Notes under the pieces: generated by a model
What the model saw: only the letters and a program-made list of their open reading frames with translations
Told to the model about the DNA's origin: nothing
Database searches by the model: none
Made by a program: the position numbers and the translations under genes
NCBI GenBank assembly: GCA_921293015.1
Contig: OV121084.1
Span: 20,340,960-20,404,959 of the forward strand
Reading direction: 5' to 3'
Length of the DNA stretch: 64,000 nt
Source of the DNA: Phorcus lineatus
Lineage: Eukaryota; Mollusca; Gastropoda; Trochida; Trochidae
Part shown: piece after piece, positions 51,410 through 62,970 of the stretch
How the letters are laid out: each line of letters begins with the position of its first letter
Position numbering within the stretch: position 1 is the first letter of the stretch

Positions 51410-52965
51410 AAAAATGTGGCCCTCCCCAACTCGTCGCAATTTCTTTCATGGCCCTTCCAATTTAAGCGTATTTTTTTTTATGACCCTCCCCCAAATCATA
51501 TCTGCGAAAGTTCTTGAAATTGGTCTTTTGAAGATTTATGGTCGGTTCTAACTTCTTTAAGTAACGCTTAAAATAATGTTGAAAAAAACAACAGGTTTAC
51601 CCTTCCATTCATGGGTTTAACATGGTATCTGATAATGGTCTATAGTGTTTAAAAATCAGTTTTATTAGAACTTTTTTCCCCCACATCAACTGTATATCAA
51701 AATAGGTTTTGAATACTATTGCTTATAATACACACATATGTTCAACATAGTGTAAATTCTATTTTTAATTTTATCTTACTTTTAAGACTCATTTTTTATT
51801 TATTTTTACAATTCAAATCACAATGTCTTTTTTATCTTTAAATAACAAAATAGGTTAGCACTGAGGGGAAGAGAAGGATTTTTTTTATGGATAATCAACT
51901 TCTTTATTGAATTTACTTTCAACAGAGATAAAAAGAGCTAAGATATTGCACTAGTTAAAACTTCCATCAAAATACATATCTTGCCCACATTATTCCACTG
52001 AAAACGTGAAACAATGAATTCATAAATTGATAAAACCATGGAAGGACATGATGATTTCTTTTAAAGCAAAAAAAAGAAAGATTTAAAATCTATCTACAAA
52101 CATTTTCAGAGTATAGGACCAAACAATGTAAAATGTCAAATCTTTACTTTATAGGAATTAAATTATCAAATTTCATAACATTTAAACTGTTTGTGTATGA
52201 GTTTGATTAAAACAAATTTAACCGTCTACATTAGGTTTGTAGCACAAGAAATCAATAGAATTTTGAAGGTACATAACATAAGGATAATAAAGGCACATCT
52301 AGGTTTCACAGAAATTACATATGTTACATTTACATGCTACATAATATTTAAACAAAAAGTGTAAAACCCAAAAAGTATGGAAGCTTAAGTATGAATATAG
52401 CAAATGTTCCCAATTTTTGGAATATCAACATTGGAATTTATTTTTCTAAATATGCATTTAGATATTTTTCATAAGTATGGCTATATTAACAAATTTGCAC
52501 CAATCAAGCCATCTGCTAAAGTGTTACGGTTTATAACTCTGTATCATTGAGAACGATTATCATTCAGATATGAATAACTTGACTAGCTGTTTTAACTTTA
52601 TGAGTCTATTAGTTATCAAATATGCATCTTTGTTGTATAAAAATATAGCAAACACTTGTTAACTGCTTGTATAAACTCTCAGTCCAACAGAACAACTTTT
52701 CTACTTTTTGTTCTACAAGAATAAAGAACAATGAATTGAGCAGTGAGCATGTGTTTTTAAGAAAATAAACCAGTCTTGCTCATATTCTGGAATTTTTTTC
52801 ATTTGATAAGGCTTTATGACAATGTTTCAGCCCCACTTCAATTGCTAAAGAAGGATGGTTTTATAACTGTCTATTTCAAAATGACCCTCCCCAAACTTTC
52901 GTATTTTTTTTCATGACCCTCCCCTGGTAGCTGTATATTTTTTTCTGACCCTCCCCTGAAAATTA
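51410..52965. other. AT-rich stretch bounded by TGACCCTCCCC motifs
   Basis: Sequence repeats of the type TGACCCTCCCC occur at about 51,416 and 51,481, and again at about 52,882, 52,913 and 52,946, bracketing 1.4 kb of AT-rich sequence without a gene. At 51,885-51,910 it contains TTATGGATAATCAACTTCTT, which matches the foldback-element arms (copy 3, degraded). Confidence 0.4.
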
Positions 52966-53028
52966 TTATCATTATTATTATTAGTAGTAGTAGTGGTAGT
53001 GGTTGTAGTAGTATTAGTAGTGGTGGTG

Positions 53029-53065
<37 letters not shown>
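52966..53065. repeat. Compound trinucleotide microsatellite
   Basis: ATT, AGT and GGT trinucleotide runs, ending in about nine ATT units. Confidence 0.95.
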
Positions 53066-53689
53066 CATTAGTTATATATAGTGGTAGAAGTAGTGAAGCC
53101 CCATGGTATACTTGCTACGTCTCCGGGGATAGGTAAGGTATCCTCTTGAAGTGACCCGTTCCGAGACATCAGAGCGTTTCGTCACCTCCTCTAACAGTAT
53201 TCATGCCCGAGAAGATGAAACCCTATCTCCAAACTCCACCAACATCATAAATGTACTGTCCAGTGGATAGCACACACCTGTTCATAGATCGGTCCCAGGA
53301 GAATATGTAATTTGAACAACCATCCTACATCTCCCTTAAATCAATAACGGAACAGCCAGTAAACCAATACACATGTTAAAATCAAAGAACTATTGACATC
53401 TGAATGAAATATCTAGCTGGACAGTCCGCAACACCAAGGACCAAGAGTGGTCATGCCTGATTCTGTTTTTGCGACAACTTTATTCCATACTTCACATGGT
53501 AAACATTTTCTCGTGCATACCGACGGATGGTGTTGTCGTATAACTTTGATAAAATCTATATAACAGCTTACATAAAAATCTAAATATTTGTACAAAGTTA
53601 TCTAATGACGGAGTCACTTAAATGAATAAATTCCTCCCATGGTAGCGACGTACTGGTCCCATCAAAACTACTTTGAAAAAGACCCCACC

Positions 53690-53830
53690 CCTCATATGCC
53701 CCTTTTATCATCCACTTCCCCACAAAGCAGCGCCCCTACCTCCCCCCCTGCCCCCCCCCTGCCCCCGCCTAACCCCCTCCTCCCACCAACCCTTCCCCCC
53801 CCACCTTTCCACACCCCTACTCTGTCACAT
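53690..53830. repeat. C-rich low-complexity stretch
   Basis: A pyrimidine-rich stretch of C runs, giving Pro-rich frames on the plus strand that I do not treat as genes. Confidence 0.85.
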
Positions 53831-55744
53831 CAAAGCGTCGACCGATACTGAGCCTTTGCTTGAGACAGCAACATGTGGAGAATCCATCCACTAACACGAC
53901 GACGTAGCAACAGCAGTGAAATTGCCTCAGCTTTCGTTGTGTTTGTTTTGAAAATAGCGATAGCAGCGAGATAAATTACACCCGTGTCAAGGCAGAGGAG
54001 AGGGATCGAGAAGTGAGAAGGGGAGTAGTAACTACATGCAGAGAGGAGGGGAGACTCTGCCCCGCACGAAGAAACACGTCCGAATATCCCTCCTCCAAAC
54101 AAACAAAGAAGATATATAAGCTATGGACTGCGCCAGACTCCTAGCAAGTACGGGCGCTCAGGTTGAATGGGTTTGTTAGCATTTCTCACGTAGTTATGAC
54201 AAAACGAATTGGTAGGAGCTGACCCGCGCCTACATACCTAAAGACCGTTCTTATGATATGGTCGTGTTCTTGATGAGCACCATTTCCGAAGCAGTGCGCA
54301 CAGCTCTCTAGTCACTGGCGCCCAATGAGGGATGACAAGCAAGCCAAGAGCTCGCTCGCTTAAGTTTTATATTTGTGTATTCACACAGTATGCGATTGAG
54401 CGGGCCGATCCGAGACTGACATTAGTCACAACACGACGGATGAATACGTAAAGCTCTGCTTTCAACATGCCGACATATTCGTCGTCGAATTCAATTTTCA
54501 AGCAAGAGATATTCAAGCAAGTGACAACTTGTTTCAAAACGACCCTAGCGTCTATGACGTCTTTCGAGAATAAAGAAGTTGTTTATCTATAAACTTGCCT
54601 TCATCAAAAGTACATTTAGAGGGCTTTTTATTCAATCCAAATCTGTCTGACACTTGTGTGCTGTGTACTGTTTCTCAAGGGACCTGTGGCTTCAGTCTGG
54701 AAACCTCCTCAAAGCAATATTTGACTCTACGATGTTGAAAGCTCCAAAAGCATTTTGATGTTTCTTCATTTATGATTCATATATCTAACATTACTTAGAA
54801 CTATGTTTTTTTTGAAACGCTTAAAACAGATTTTTCTTCACATATTTTGGATTCCATGCGACTTTCAAAAGTTTTTTTTAATTATCACGGAAAAAATTAT
54901 GAAGGGAACCCAAAATAACTGTATTCAGTAGTAAGGAGGACGATGACTCCTGGAAGCTTACACTTCAGGATTCACATTTAGATACTTATAACATTGATCG
55001 TGTTATTTGGTAACACTGAAGTCGATGATTAGACTGTTCATTAGTGTGCAAAATACTAGCTATCAAGATACTTAAAAAGAAATTTGTCATCCTGGTTGTT
55101 GTCGAGAACCTACCGAAAAGTAAAGACCAACTTGCACTTTGCTTGATGCCTGCTGTGAGGTAAGACATGAACTATTTACTTAATGTGTGTGATTGTCAAA
55201 GAAGAAACAGATCAGACGTGCACAAGCACATTAAAGAACTACATTTTTTGGCGTTAAATAATCTAGCATGGAATATATTTGGTGATGTAGTTAAGTGGAT
55301 GAATGGCTACATTACTTTTGTCAACAAGGAGTTTATACATAATATCAGTTAACGGAAAAACTTTTCCGGTGCATACACGTCGCTGATGTATGTTGTAAGA
55401 GAATATTTAGCCGCTCAACTTGGATTTATGATATTTACCCTGGGAGGAAAGGTCTATATATACTGCTCACGTGAATGGTGAAAACAGCTTTGCCTCAACG
55501 AGCCAACTACACAACACATGTTACCGCTCATTTCAGCTCTCGGTTTACTGACAGAAAAAACTTCGAATGATTAAATGCACAAGAGAAGTTCCTTAAGTTT
55601 TTGTTATATGATAACTTTCTCTGTCTATGCTTCCATTGGGAGAACTTTTAATGTTGTTTGTATATCCTGGGACGCTGGTCTTTTCAATCTCAATATCTGC
55701 TTTCAACTTTTGCATCTCTTTGTAAAACTGGACTCAGCACTGCA
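53831..55744. other. No firm gene
   Basis: Mixed sequence, GC-richer at 53,880-54,440. TATATAAG at 54,113 could be a TATA box, but no gene follows. At 54,566-54,593 AATAAAGAAGTTGTTTATCT resembles a foldback-element arm (copy 4, degraded). Frames of up to 90 residues are not recognisable. Confidence 0.45.
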
Positions 55745-57825
55745 ACATTTACCTGATTACCATTCCGACTGGTGGATAAAACCAACTCCTACTCTGTGTA
55801 TGCAATCAGACTAATGGATAAAAACATCCCATACCCTCTGCATGTTACCAGACGGAGGATAAAATTAACTCATCACTCTCCATGTTATCAGACTATTGGA
55901 TACAAACAACCCATACCCTCTGCATGTTACCAGACGGAGGAAAAAATGAACCCATACACTCTGCATGCTATCAGACTAATGGATACGAACAACCCATACC
56001 CTCTGCATGTTACCAGACGGAGGAAAAAATTACCCCATAACTCTGATACAACCCATACGCTCTGCATGTTGCCAGACGGAGGTAAAAATTAACCTATAAC
56101 TCTACATGCTATCAGACTTATGGATAAAACCAATCCATAAACTATGCATACTACCAGACCAATGGATAAAACCCAACCATACCCTCTGCATGTTACAAGA
56201 TTGATGGATAAAACCAACCCCATGTCCATGCATGTTACCAGACTGATTGATAAAACCAACCCTTACAATCTGCATGTCACCAGACTGATGAAAAAAACCC
56301 AATCCCTACCCCCCTGCATGTTACCTGACTGATGGAAAAAAAATCCCTACCACCCTGCATGTTACCAGACTAAAGGATACACTCTGCAAGTCGCCAGACT
56401 GATGGAAAACAACAATCCCTACCCCCCTGCATGTTACCTGACTGATGGAAAACAACAATCCCTACCCCTCTGCATGTTACCTGACTGATGGAAAACAACA
56501 ATCCGTACCCCCTGTATGTCACCAGACTGATGGAAAAAGCAATCCTTATCCCCCTGCATGTTACCAGACTGATGGAAAAAAACAATCCCTACCACCCTGC
56601 ATGTTACCCGACTGATGGAAAAACAACAATCTCTACCCCCCTGCATGTTACCTGACTGATGTAAAAAAATCCTTACCACCCTGCATGTTACAAGACTAAA
56701 GGATACACTCTGCATGTCACCAGACTGATGGAAAACAACAATCCCTACCCCCCTGCATGTTACCTGACTGATGGAAAACAACAATCCCTACCCCCTGCAT
56801 GTTACCTGACTGATGGAAAACAACAATCCCTACCCCCCTGCATGTCACCAGACTGATGGAAAAAGCAATCCCTACCCCCCTACCTGACTGATGGAAAACA
56901 ACAATCCCTACCCCTCTGCATGTTACCAGACTGATGGAAAACAACAATCCCTACCCCCCTGCATGTCACCAGACTGATGGAAAAAGCAATCCCTACCCCC
57001 CTACCTGACTGATGGAAAACAACAATCCCTACCCCTCTGCATGTTACCAGACTGATGGAAAACAACAATCCCTACCACCTTGCATGTTACCAGACTAGTG
57101 GATACACTCGGCATGTCACCAGACTGATGGAAAACAACAATCCCTACCCCCCTGCATGTTACCAGACTGATGGAAAACAACAATCCCTACTCCTCTGCAT
57201 GTTACCAGACTGATGGAAAACAACAATCCCTACCACCCTGCATGTTACCCGACTGATAAACCCAATCTCTACCCCCTGCATGTTACCAATACACTTTTCA
57301 TGCTACTAGACCAAGGACCTGTATAGGACCTATAATAAAAGTCCTTGACTAGACTGATGGATTAAATGAGTTCCTACCCTCTGCATGTTTCCAGACTGAT
57401 GTATAAAAACAACCCCTTAAGTTAAATGTTACAATTTGTGGGTGATTCAGTCATGGAAATATATTGTAAGTAGAATAGTTGATTGCTTACCATCTTCATG
57501 TAGCCAGACTGAAAGATGAAACAATCCCTACCATCGTCATGTAGCCAGACTGAGAGATGAAACCAATCCCTACCATCATGTAGCCAGACTGAAAGATGAA
57601 ACCAATCCCAACCATCGTCATGTAGCCAGACTGAAAGATGAAACCACTCTCTACCATCGTTATGTATCCAGACTAATGGATGAAATCAATCCCTACCATT
57701 GTCATGTAGCCACACTGAGAGATGAAACCAATCCCCACCATCGTCATGTAGCCAGACTGAAAGATGAAACCAATCCCTACTATCTTCATGTAGCCACGAT
57801 GAAACCAACCCCTACCCCGTACTCA
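55745..57825. repeat. 42-44-bp minisatellite, three zones
   Basis: About 48 units sharing CCAGACTGATGGA or CCAGACTGAAAGATGAAACC. Zone 1 (55,745-56,330) is diverged, with GACGGAGGA and GATAAAACCAACCC. Zone 2 (56,330-57,300) is homogeneous, with GGAAAACAACAATCCCTACC and CATGTTACCAGACTG. Zone 3 (57,480-57,825) has 42-bp units with CATCGTCATGTAGCCAGACT. Some zone 2 blocks repeat at about 121 bp (56,880, 57,001), suggesting trimer duplication. Confidence 0.96.
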
Positions 57826-57895
57826 GTTTTTTAGTTATTACTTTTACAAGTTTAAAGTTTGGCTGAACGAGTTATCAGTTCATCTAATATGTAGC

Positions 57896-58267
57896 TGAAG
57901 AAGAACGAATAATTTCTTATGGATAGTCAACTTCTTTATTGCATGAATTGCGACGTTTCGGTGTAGAGACTAACACCGTTATCAAGCGAGTGATACATAT
58001 GTATCAACCTTGTTCCTTGTAAAAACTACTTTCCACTGTAAACACTCCTTATCAAAACAATATGTACATCAAACCATTTAAATGTAAAAACATCATCTCA
58101 TTTATGTATATTTTTGCCTTCATCGAATCATATGTATCACTCGCTTGATAACGGTGTTAGTATCTACACCGAAACGTCGCAATTCCTGCAATAAAGAAGT
58201 TGACTATCCATAAGAAATTATTCGTTCTTCTTCATCAATCCAGCTTCTAAAATGCCACTTAAGGAAG
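57896..58267 (-). mobile_element. Foldback element with hammerhead-like motif, copy 2
   Basis: Arms of about 106 bp (57,896-58,001 and 58,129-58,234) are almost perfect inverted repeats around a 127-bp AT-rich loop. Each arm contains CGGTGTTAGTATCTACACCG (one base changed in the left arm), a 6-bp stem with an 8-base loop, followed on the right arm by AAACGTCG and preceded by CTTGATAA. The flank to 58,267 matches the flank of copy 1 in inverted orientation. No protein is encoded. It is much better preserved than copy 1, so probably younger. Confidence 0.75.
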
Positions 58268-58854
58268 TAATATGTAGTTGGTGGAGACATTGAGTGTTCT
58301 GATTTTAGATTAAACGGTTATCAACCATTCGAATAACTAGTAAGAAACCTGGCTTCATTTAGATACCGCTTTGTTACAAGGCCTTAAATTCCAAGTGGAC
58401 TAGGTGTTCTACAAATAAAGTTTGTGCTATAACGACAGGATGATCCAATGGACGGTCTCCTAGTTCCGTACCAGTGCTGTGAAGAAAGGAGTAGGCATGT
58501 TTCCAGCTAATTACTACTCGACAAGGTATCGCCTCGTTACGATCATCCCTTCTACAGAAGTGGCGCTCTTGTAATACCATTGTTTTACACAACTATTTAC
58601 ATATCTGTATCACAGTGTACCATTTATATAGACGTTAAGAAGGGCTTACGATAAAAAAACATATTTGAAATAGGATCAGAGAGCCATTAGTCGGTCCTAG
58701 GTGAACGAAGAGCTTAATTGGGCGTAGTTAGGTTGCTGATGAGTATTGCAAGTAACGCGCGTACGTTAAGAAGTGGAAAAACACATTAGCACATACACAT
58801 GAACAGGCAACATACATACACACAGAGCAAGGAAATCTTACACGTGAAGACGCT
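58268..58854. other. No gene seen
   Basis: Unique-looking sequence. The 72-residue minus frame at 58,374-58,592 is not recognisable. Confidence 0.5.
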
Positions 58855-59000
58855 AGATCTGTGTATGTGTGTTGCTTTTCTCCAGATCTGTGTACGTGTT
58901 TTGCTCTTCTCTAGATCTGTGTATATATGTGTGTTGCTTTTCTCCAGATCTGTGTACGTGTTTTGCTCTTCTCTAGATCTGTGTGTACGTGTCTCGCTTG
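58855..59000 (+). repeat. Short minisatellite, plus orientation
   Basis: About four to five units with CTAGATCTGTGTACGTGTTT and GCTCTTCTCTAGATCTGTGT. The unit is the approximate reverse complement of the array at 59,215-59,575. Confidence 0.85.
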
Positions 59001-59214
59001 CACTCTCGTTCTTCTACGTGTATTCATTACTCGCAGATGGACAGGGAAAGAAACACACTTTCTAACTTATGGAGACAAAAGCAACACATGTATTCATGAA
59101 AGTAGAGAGATATAAACACACGTACACAGTATAATAGTGTTCATTGAGAGCAAGTAACATGCGTATTCAGGACACACAAGCACACAGGTTGAAACAGATC
59201 TAGGTAGCAAGGGA

Positions 59215-59575
59215 GACACACAAACGAGAGGACAGGCAACACGCGTACACACACATCCAGAGAACAACCAAGATACGTACACACAGATATAGAGAACAAC
59301 CAAGATACGTACACACATATCTAGAGAACAACCAAGATACGTACACACTTATCTAGAGAACAACCAAGATACGTACACACAGGTCTACAGAACAACCTAG
59401 ATACGTACACACACATCTAGAGAACAACCAAGATACGTACACACATATCTAGAGAACAACCAAGATACGCACACACAGATCTACAGAACAACCAAGATAC
59501 GTACACACATATCTAGAGAACAACCAAGATACGTACACACAGATCTACAGAACATCTAAGACACGTTCACAGATT
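59215..59575 (-). repeat. 32-bp minisatellite, inverted relative to 58.9 kb
   Basis: About eleven units with AGAGAACAACCAAGATACGT and ACACACATATCT. Read on the minus strand, it resembles the plus-strand units at 58,855-59,000. The two arrays flank about 215 bp of non-array sequence. Confidence 0.92.
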
Positions 59576-59879
59576 TATATAACTAGAGGACAAACATTTT
59601 TAACCAAAATCTATATTACAAGCAGAAAACCTACAAATCGAACTAAAGAAAAGGCAACATGTTGACGTGCAAGCCATATGCATGCATTTACAGACATTTG
59701 GCGAACACATCAAAACACTAACACACATTTACTTTACTATCTTCTTTTCAAAGTTATAATACATTTTCTGACTTCGCAGTTAATTTGCGTTTTTTTCCAT
59801 AGCTATTGGATAAATTATAAGATCAGGGAAATATAGATGCAAATAGTCATAGTTTCACATTCGTTCACAAAATTTAGAC

Positions 59880-60320
59880 ATGGATGTAGTCAATTCAACT
59901 ATGGTCTATCTAAAGTAGGTTTAGTCAACGACCCCAGCTGTTCGTGTGGAGTGTTTTAATTGTGCATTGTTTCAAGTTCATAGGTTATTAGATAAGGTAT
60001 TAAATGTTACTCTAGGGAGAGTTCCCTTAGATATAAGTCGAATCCTTAATGGCCATGCAGATCTATTACTTTATGACAACGAATCCGTATTCAGACATGT
60101 ACATCTGTATATTAAAAACACACAAAGAGATTCATGTGTGCCTCTTCATCAAAATTTCCTTATTCTCTCTCTTTATTTTCTGTATCTTTTGTTCTTTTAT
60201 TCTGACTGTATGCATAATGTAAAGGTGAAATGTAAATATTATGGAGAGGGCTTGGACAACTTGTGCCCAATCCACTTCACTTCTGTTATTAAAACATGTT
60301 TAAATAAAAAAAACCAATAA
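59880..60320 (+). pseudogene. Probable LINE 3' end fragment
   Basis: Near 59,918-59,955 one frame reads GLVNDPSCSCGVF, resembling the Cys-rich C-terminal end of many LINE reverse transcriptases. An adjacent frame continues with VHRLLDKVLNVTLGRVPLD. The long plus frame 59,946-60,320 runs on into AT-rich sequence ending in TTTAAATAAAAAAAACC, compatible with a LINE 3' untranslated tail. It is a different LINE type from the 21-26 kb family. Strongly truncated, with frame changes. Confidence 0.55.
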
Positions 60321-61227
60321 GAACTATCTCTGAAAGCCTTATCAAAATGAAGACGTGGGGTTATTATACATGAAAGAAAATGAATTATATGTAATTTAAC
60401 GCACCGACGAAATAAATATCTTTGAAACATGTTGCCAGTGATTTGGTCTGCACATCGAATGAGGAAGATTGGCGACTGAAGCAAGTAAATGTGCCAGTAT
60501 GTCATGATGGCAGCGACAGGTGCAGGGGCTACAGACTCATACAGTCTATAGACTCATACCTTCTAAGTCTTATATGAAGATGAGACACAAAATTACTTTA
60601 GTATGCTATTCATTATAAATTCTAACATGACACGAAAACTAGAATGAAGATACTGCTTTCTGATTGGTTTCCACAATCAATTTTGGAGTGATTATTTCGC
60701 TAATAATCACCTCTAAATATTAAGGACCGATTCACATTCATACGCGCACGTTTACAAACTCCATTCGCTGAACTTGCTGTTTTCATCGCCTCAGACAACA
60801 GCAAAATGAATTTTAAATCAATTCTATACAGACATTGAGAATACCGTTTTTTTAAAATGAAATTTAGAAGATAAATCCATTCTGTGGTATATTTTTTTAG
60901 AGTAACGTCCCTTGATTTGGTCAGTCCTTGTCGGTATTGTAGGGGTGATAGGTGTCCTATGTATTTACGTGAAAAATGTAACTCTGACGGGATAAAGAAA
61001 ATCTGTCTTTTGTTGATCTTATCTTAAATTTAAAAAATACTTAAGGGTAATATTTAAAACCTGTTGGTTTATGTTTTGATATTTTTTCTTATTATTGAAG
61101 CGTGTTGAACTGTACCGTAGGTTCGAAAGCAAGTGGAACCGGTCTCTACTGGTTCGACCTAATCACATTGTTGTTGCGCAAGGCAAATTAGTTCCTAATT
61201 ATATTTCTAATTAGTCATGTTAGAATG
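60321..61227. other. No gene seen
   Basis: AT-rich unique-looking sequence. Confidence 0.5.
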
Positions 61228-61415
61228 GAGATAAATTCCTTCTGTTTTTTATTTTGGGGTTGTATGTCGTGCATTTTTCACCCCTAAACTTAATTTCAAA
61301 CCTGTATGTCGTGCATTTTTCACCCCTAAATTAACATTTCAAACCGAGCCGAAGTTTAGGGGTGAAAAATGCACGACATACAACCCCAAAATAAAAAACA
61401 GAAGGGATTTATCTC
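61228..61415. repeat. Near-perfect long hairpin
   Basis: Arms of 64 bp (61,228-61,291 and 61,352-61,415) with one mismatch. The loop contains a further direct copy of part of the left arm (TGTATGTCGTGCATTTTTCA at 61,303-61,322). A cruciform or foldback-type element, or a recent inverted duplication. Non-coding. Confidence 0.92.
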
Positions 61416-61424
61416 CTAATTTGA

Positions 61425-61655
61425 ACATGTTTCAGCCTCATTCATGATGTTGGTTTGAATATGTTTCAGTCTCACTCGCGATGTTGGTTTTAATATGTTT
61501 CAGTCTCGTTCGTGATGTGGGTTAAAATTTGTTTCATTCTCAGTCGTGATGCAACTAGGGCAAACCTTCTTTATTTAATATTAAAGTGAATATGCTTCAG
61601 TCTCATTCATGGTGTTGATTTGAATATGCTTCAGTTGCATTCGTGATGTTGGTTT
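61425..61655. repeat. 34-bp imperfect tandem repeat
   Basis: About six diverged units with GTTTCAGTCTCATTCGTGAT and GTTGGTTTGAATAT, interrupted near 61,550-61,590. Confidence 0.85.
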
Positions 61656-62069
61656 GAATTAATGGTTGCATGTTTTTGAGAGCTCATTGGTGTAACAAAC
61701 TCATTTTGTAATTATTTTACTCAACACCAGCAAATCTGGTTAAAAACCGACGGCATTAGCCGAAAGTTAAAAACGCTTAAATTTGCGGGTGTTAAATAAA
61801 AATGATTCGATTATTTGTAGATATTATACGAAGGAAAGTCAATAAGTTCATAGAAGTGGATATAAAACAGATACCAACTGATTTTTTTCCCCAATGTAAT
61901 CTCCCTGGACCTCAATGCACCTTTTCAATTTGTTTTTGAGACTGTCTACGGTGGAAGTCTTCTGACTTGCCTCTTAGTTCATCATCATCGCGAAATCTTG
62001 TACCACGAAGGTGAGGTTTCAAATTGCGAAACAGATAGAAGTCCCTTGTGGTCAGATCTTGACTGTAAT

Positions 62070-62097
62070 GGGGAGGGGGGGGGGGGGGGGGGGGGGG
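62070..62097 (+). repeat. Poly(G) tract inside mariner
   Basis: A G run of 28 with one A, on the plus strand, in the minus-strand position where mariner transposases encode Pro-Pro-Tyr-Ser-Pro-Asp. Expansion of proline codons is a likely origin. Confidence 0.95.
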
Positions 62098-62591
62098 TTA
62101 GTTGTTCAAAGCCAAAATGTTGAAGGGCAGACTGTTCAATACAACTCTTGTGCATTGGAGCGTTGTAATGAAGAAGCATTACTCCAGCAGTAAACATGCC
62201 GCACCTCTCCTCTTGATCGCCGCTCTTAATATTGCTTCAACAAATCAGCATAGCAGGCTACTGTTGTTGTTGTTTGTTGTTGTTTATAGTCTACAAGTAC
62301 CCTTGAATCCCCAAAAATGGTCGCCATGATCTTGCCAGCAGAAGGCTGTGCTCTGAACTTCATGGGTGCAGGAGAGTGCCTCAATTGCATGGATTCTTGC
62401 TTGAAGTCGTGATCCCAGTTATGAATCCACGTTTTATCCCCTGTAACCAGACGGACATGGAAGTTATCGGGATGAGCATTGTAGATGTCCAAGAGCTCAC
62501 GACTGGATTCAACTCTCTGGTGTCGATCTTGTGCATTTAAGTTTCGTTAAACCTACCGTGAAGACACCTTGGACATGTGCAAGTGCTCATG

Positions 62592-62970
62592 AATAATAAT
62601 AATAATAATAATAATAAGGATATTTATATTGCGCTAATCTACGTCATTGAGGGATATGCTCTAAGCGCATCCTGTATTATTACCCTGGCCTAACCCAAGC
62701 TGCCGGTTACAGCGCTCAAGGTCACCTCCAACACAATCTACACCAGGTACCCAATTACTACTGCTGGGTGAACAGAGGCACAATTTGAATAAAGTCTCTT
62801 GCCTTGTTCACTTGTGCCTCAGTGAGGGGCAGGGAATAACCCTTCAAACTCTCAGTTAATACAGCAATGATCGGGTGACCCACCCATCCGGCGAGCCACG
62901 CCAGATATTGCTGAACTTCACTGATAGCTGTCAACTGAGCTACGCACAGGACCACGTGCCACCACAATTA
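62592..62970. mobile_element. Short interspersed insert within mariner
   Basis: About 375 bp that interrupts the transposase. It starts with an (AAT)n run at 62,592-62,618 and continues with GATATTTATATTGCGCTAAT and AAGCGCATCCTGTATTATTA, words I associate with a short dispersed repeat common in marine invertebrates. It ends near CCACGTGCCACCACAATTAT. Transposase similarity resumes directly on both sides. The 69-residue minus frame inside is not a gene. Family and target duplication are not established. Confidence 0.6.

Noticed and set aside
53639-53894. Pro-rich frames
   Set aside because: Arise from a C-rich low-complexity stretch.
54105-54165. TATA box (TATATAAG at 54,113) as a core promoter
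   Set aside because: AT-rich words are common here, and no initiator-linked gene or open frame follows.
62758-62967. 69-residue minus frame
   Set aside because: Lies within the short dispersed insert in the mariner element; no coding support.
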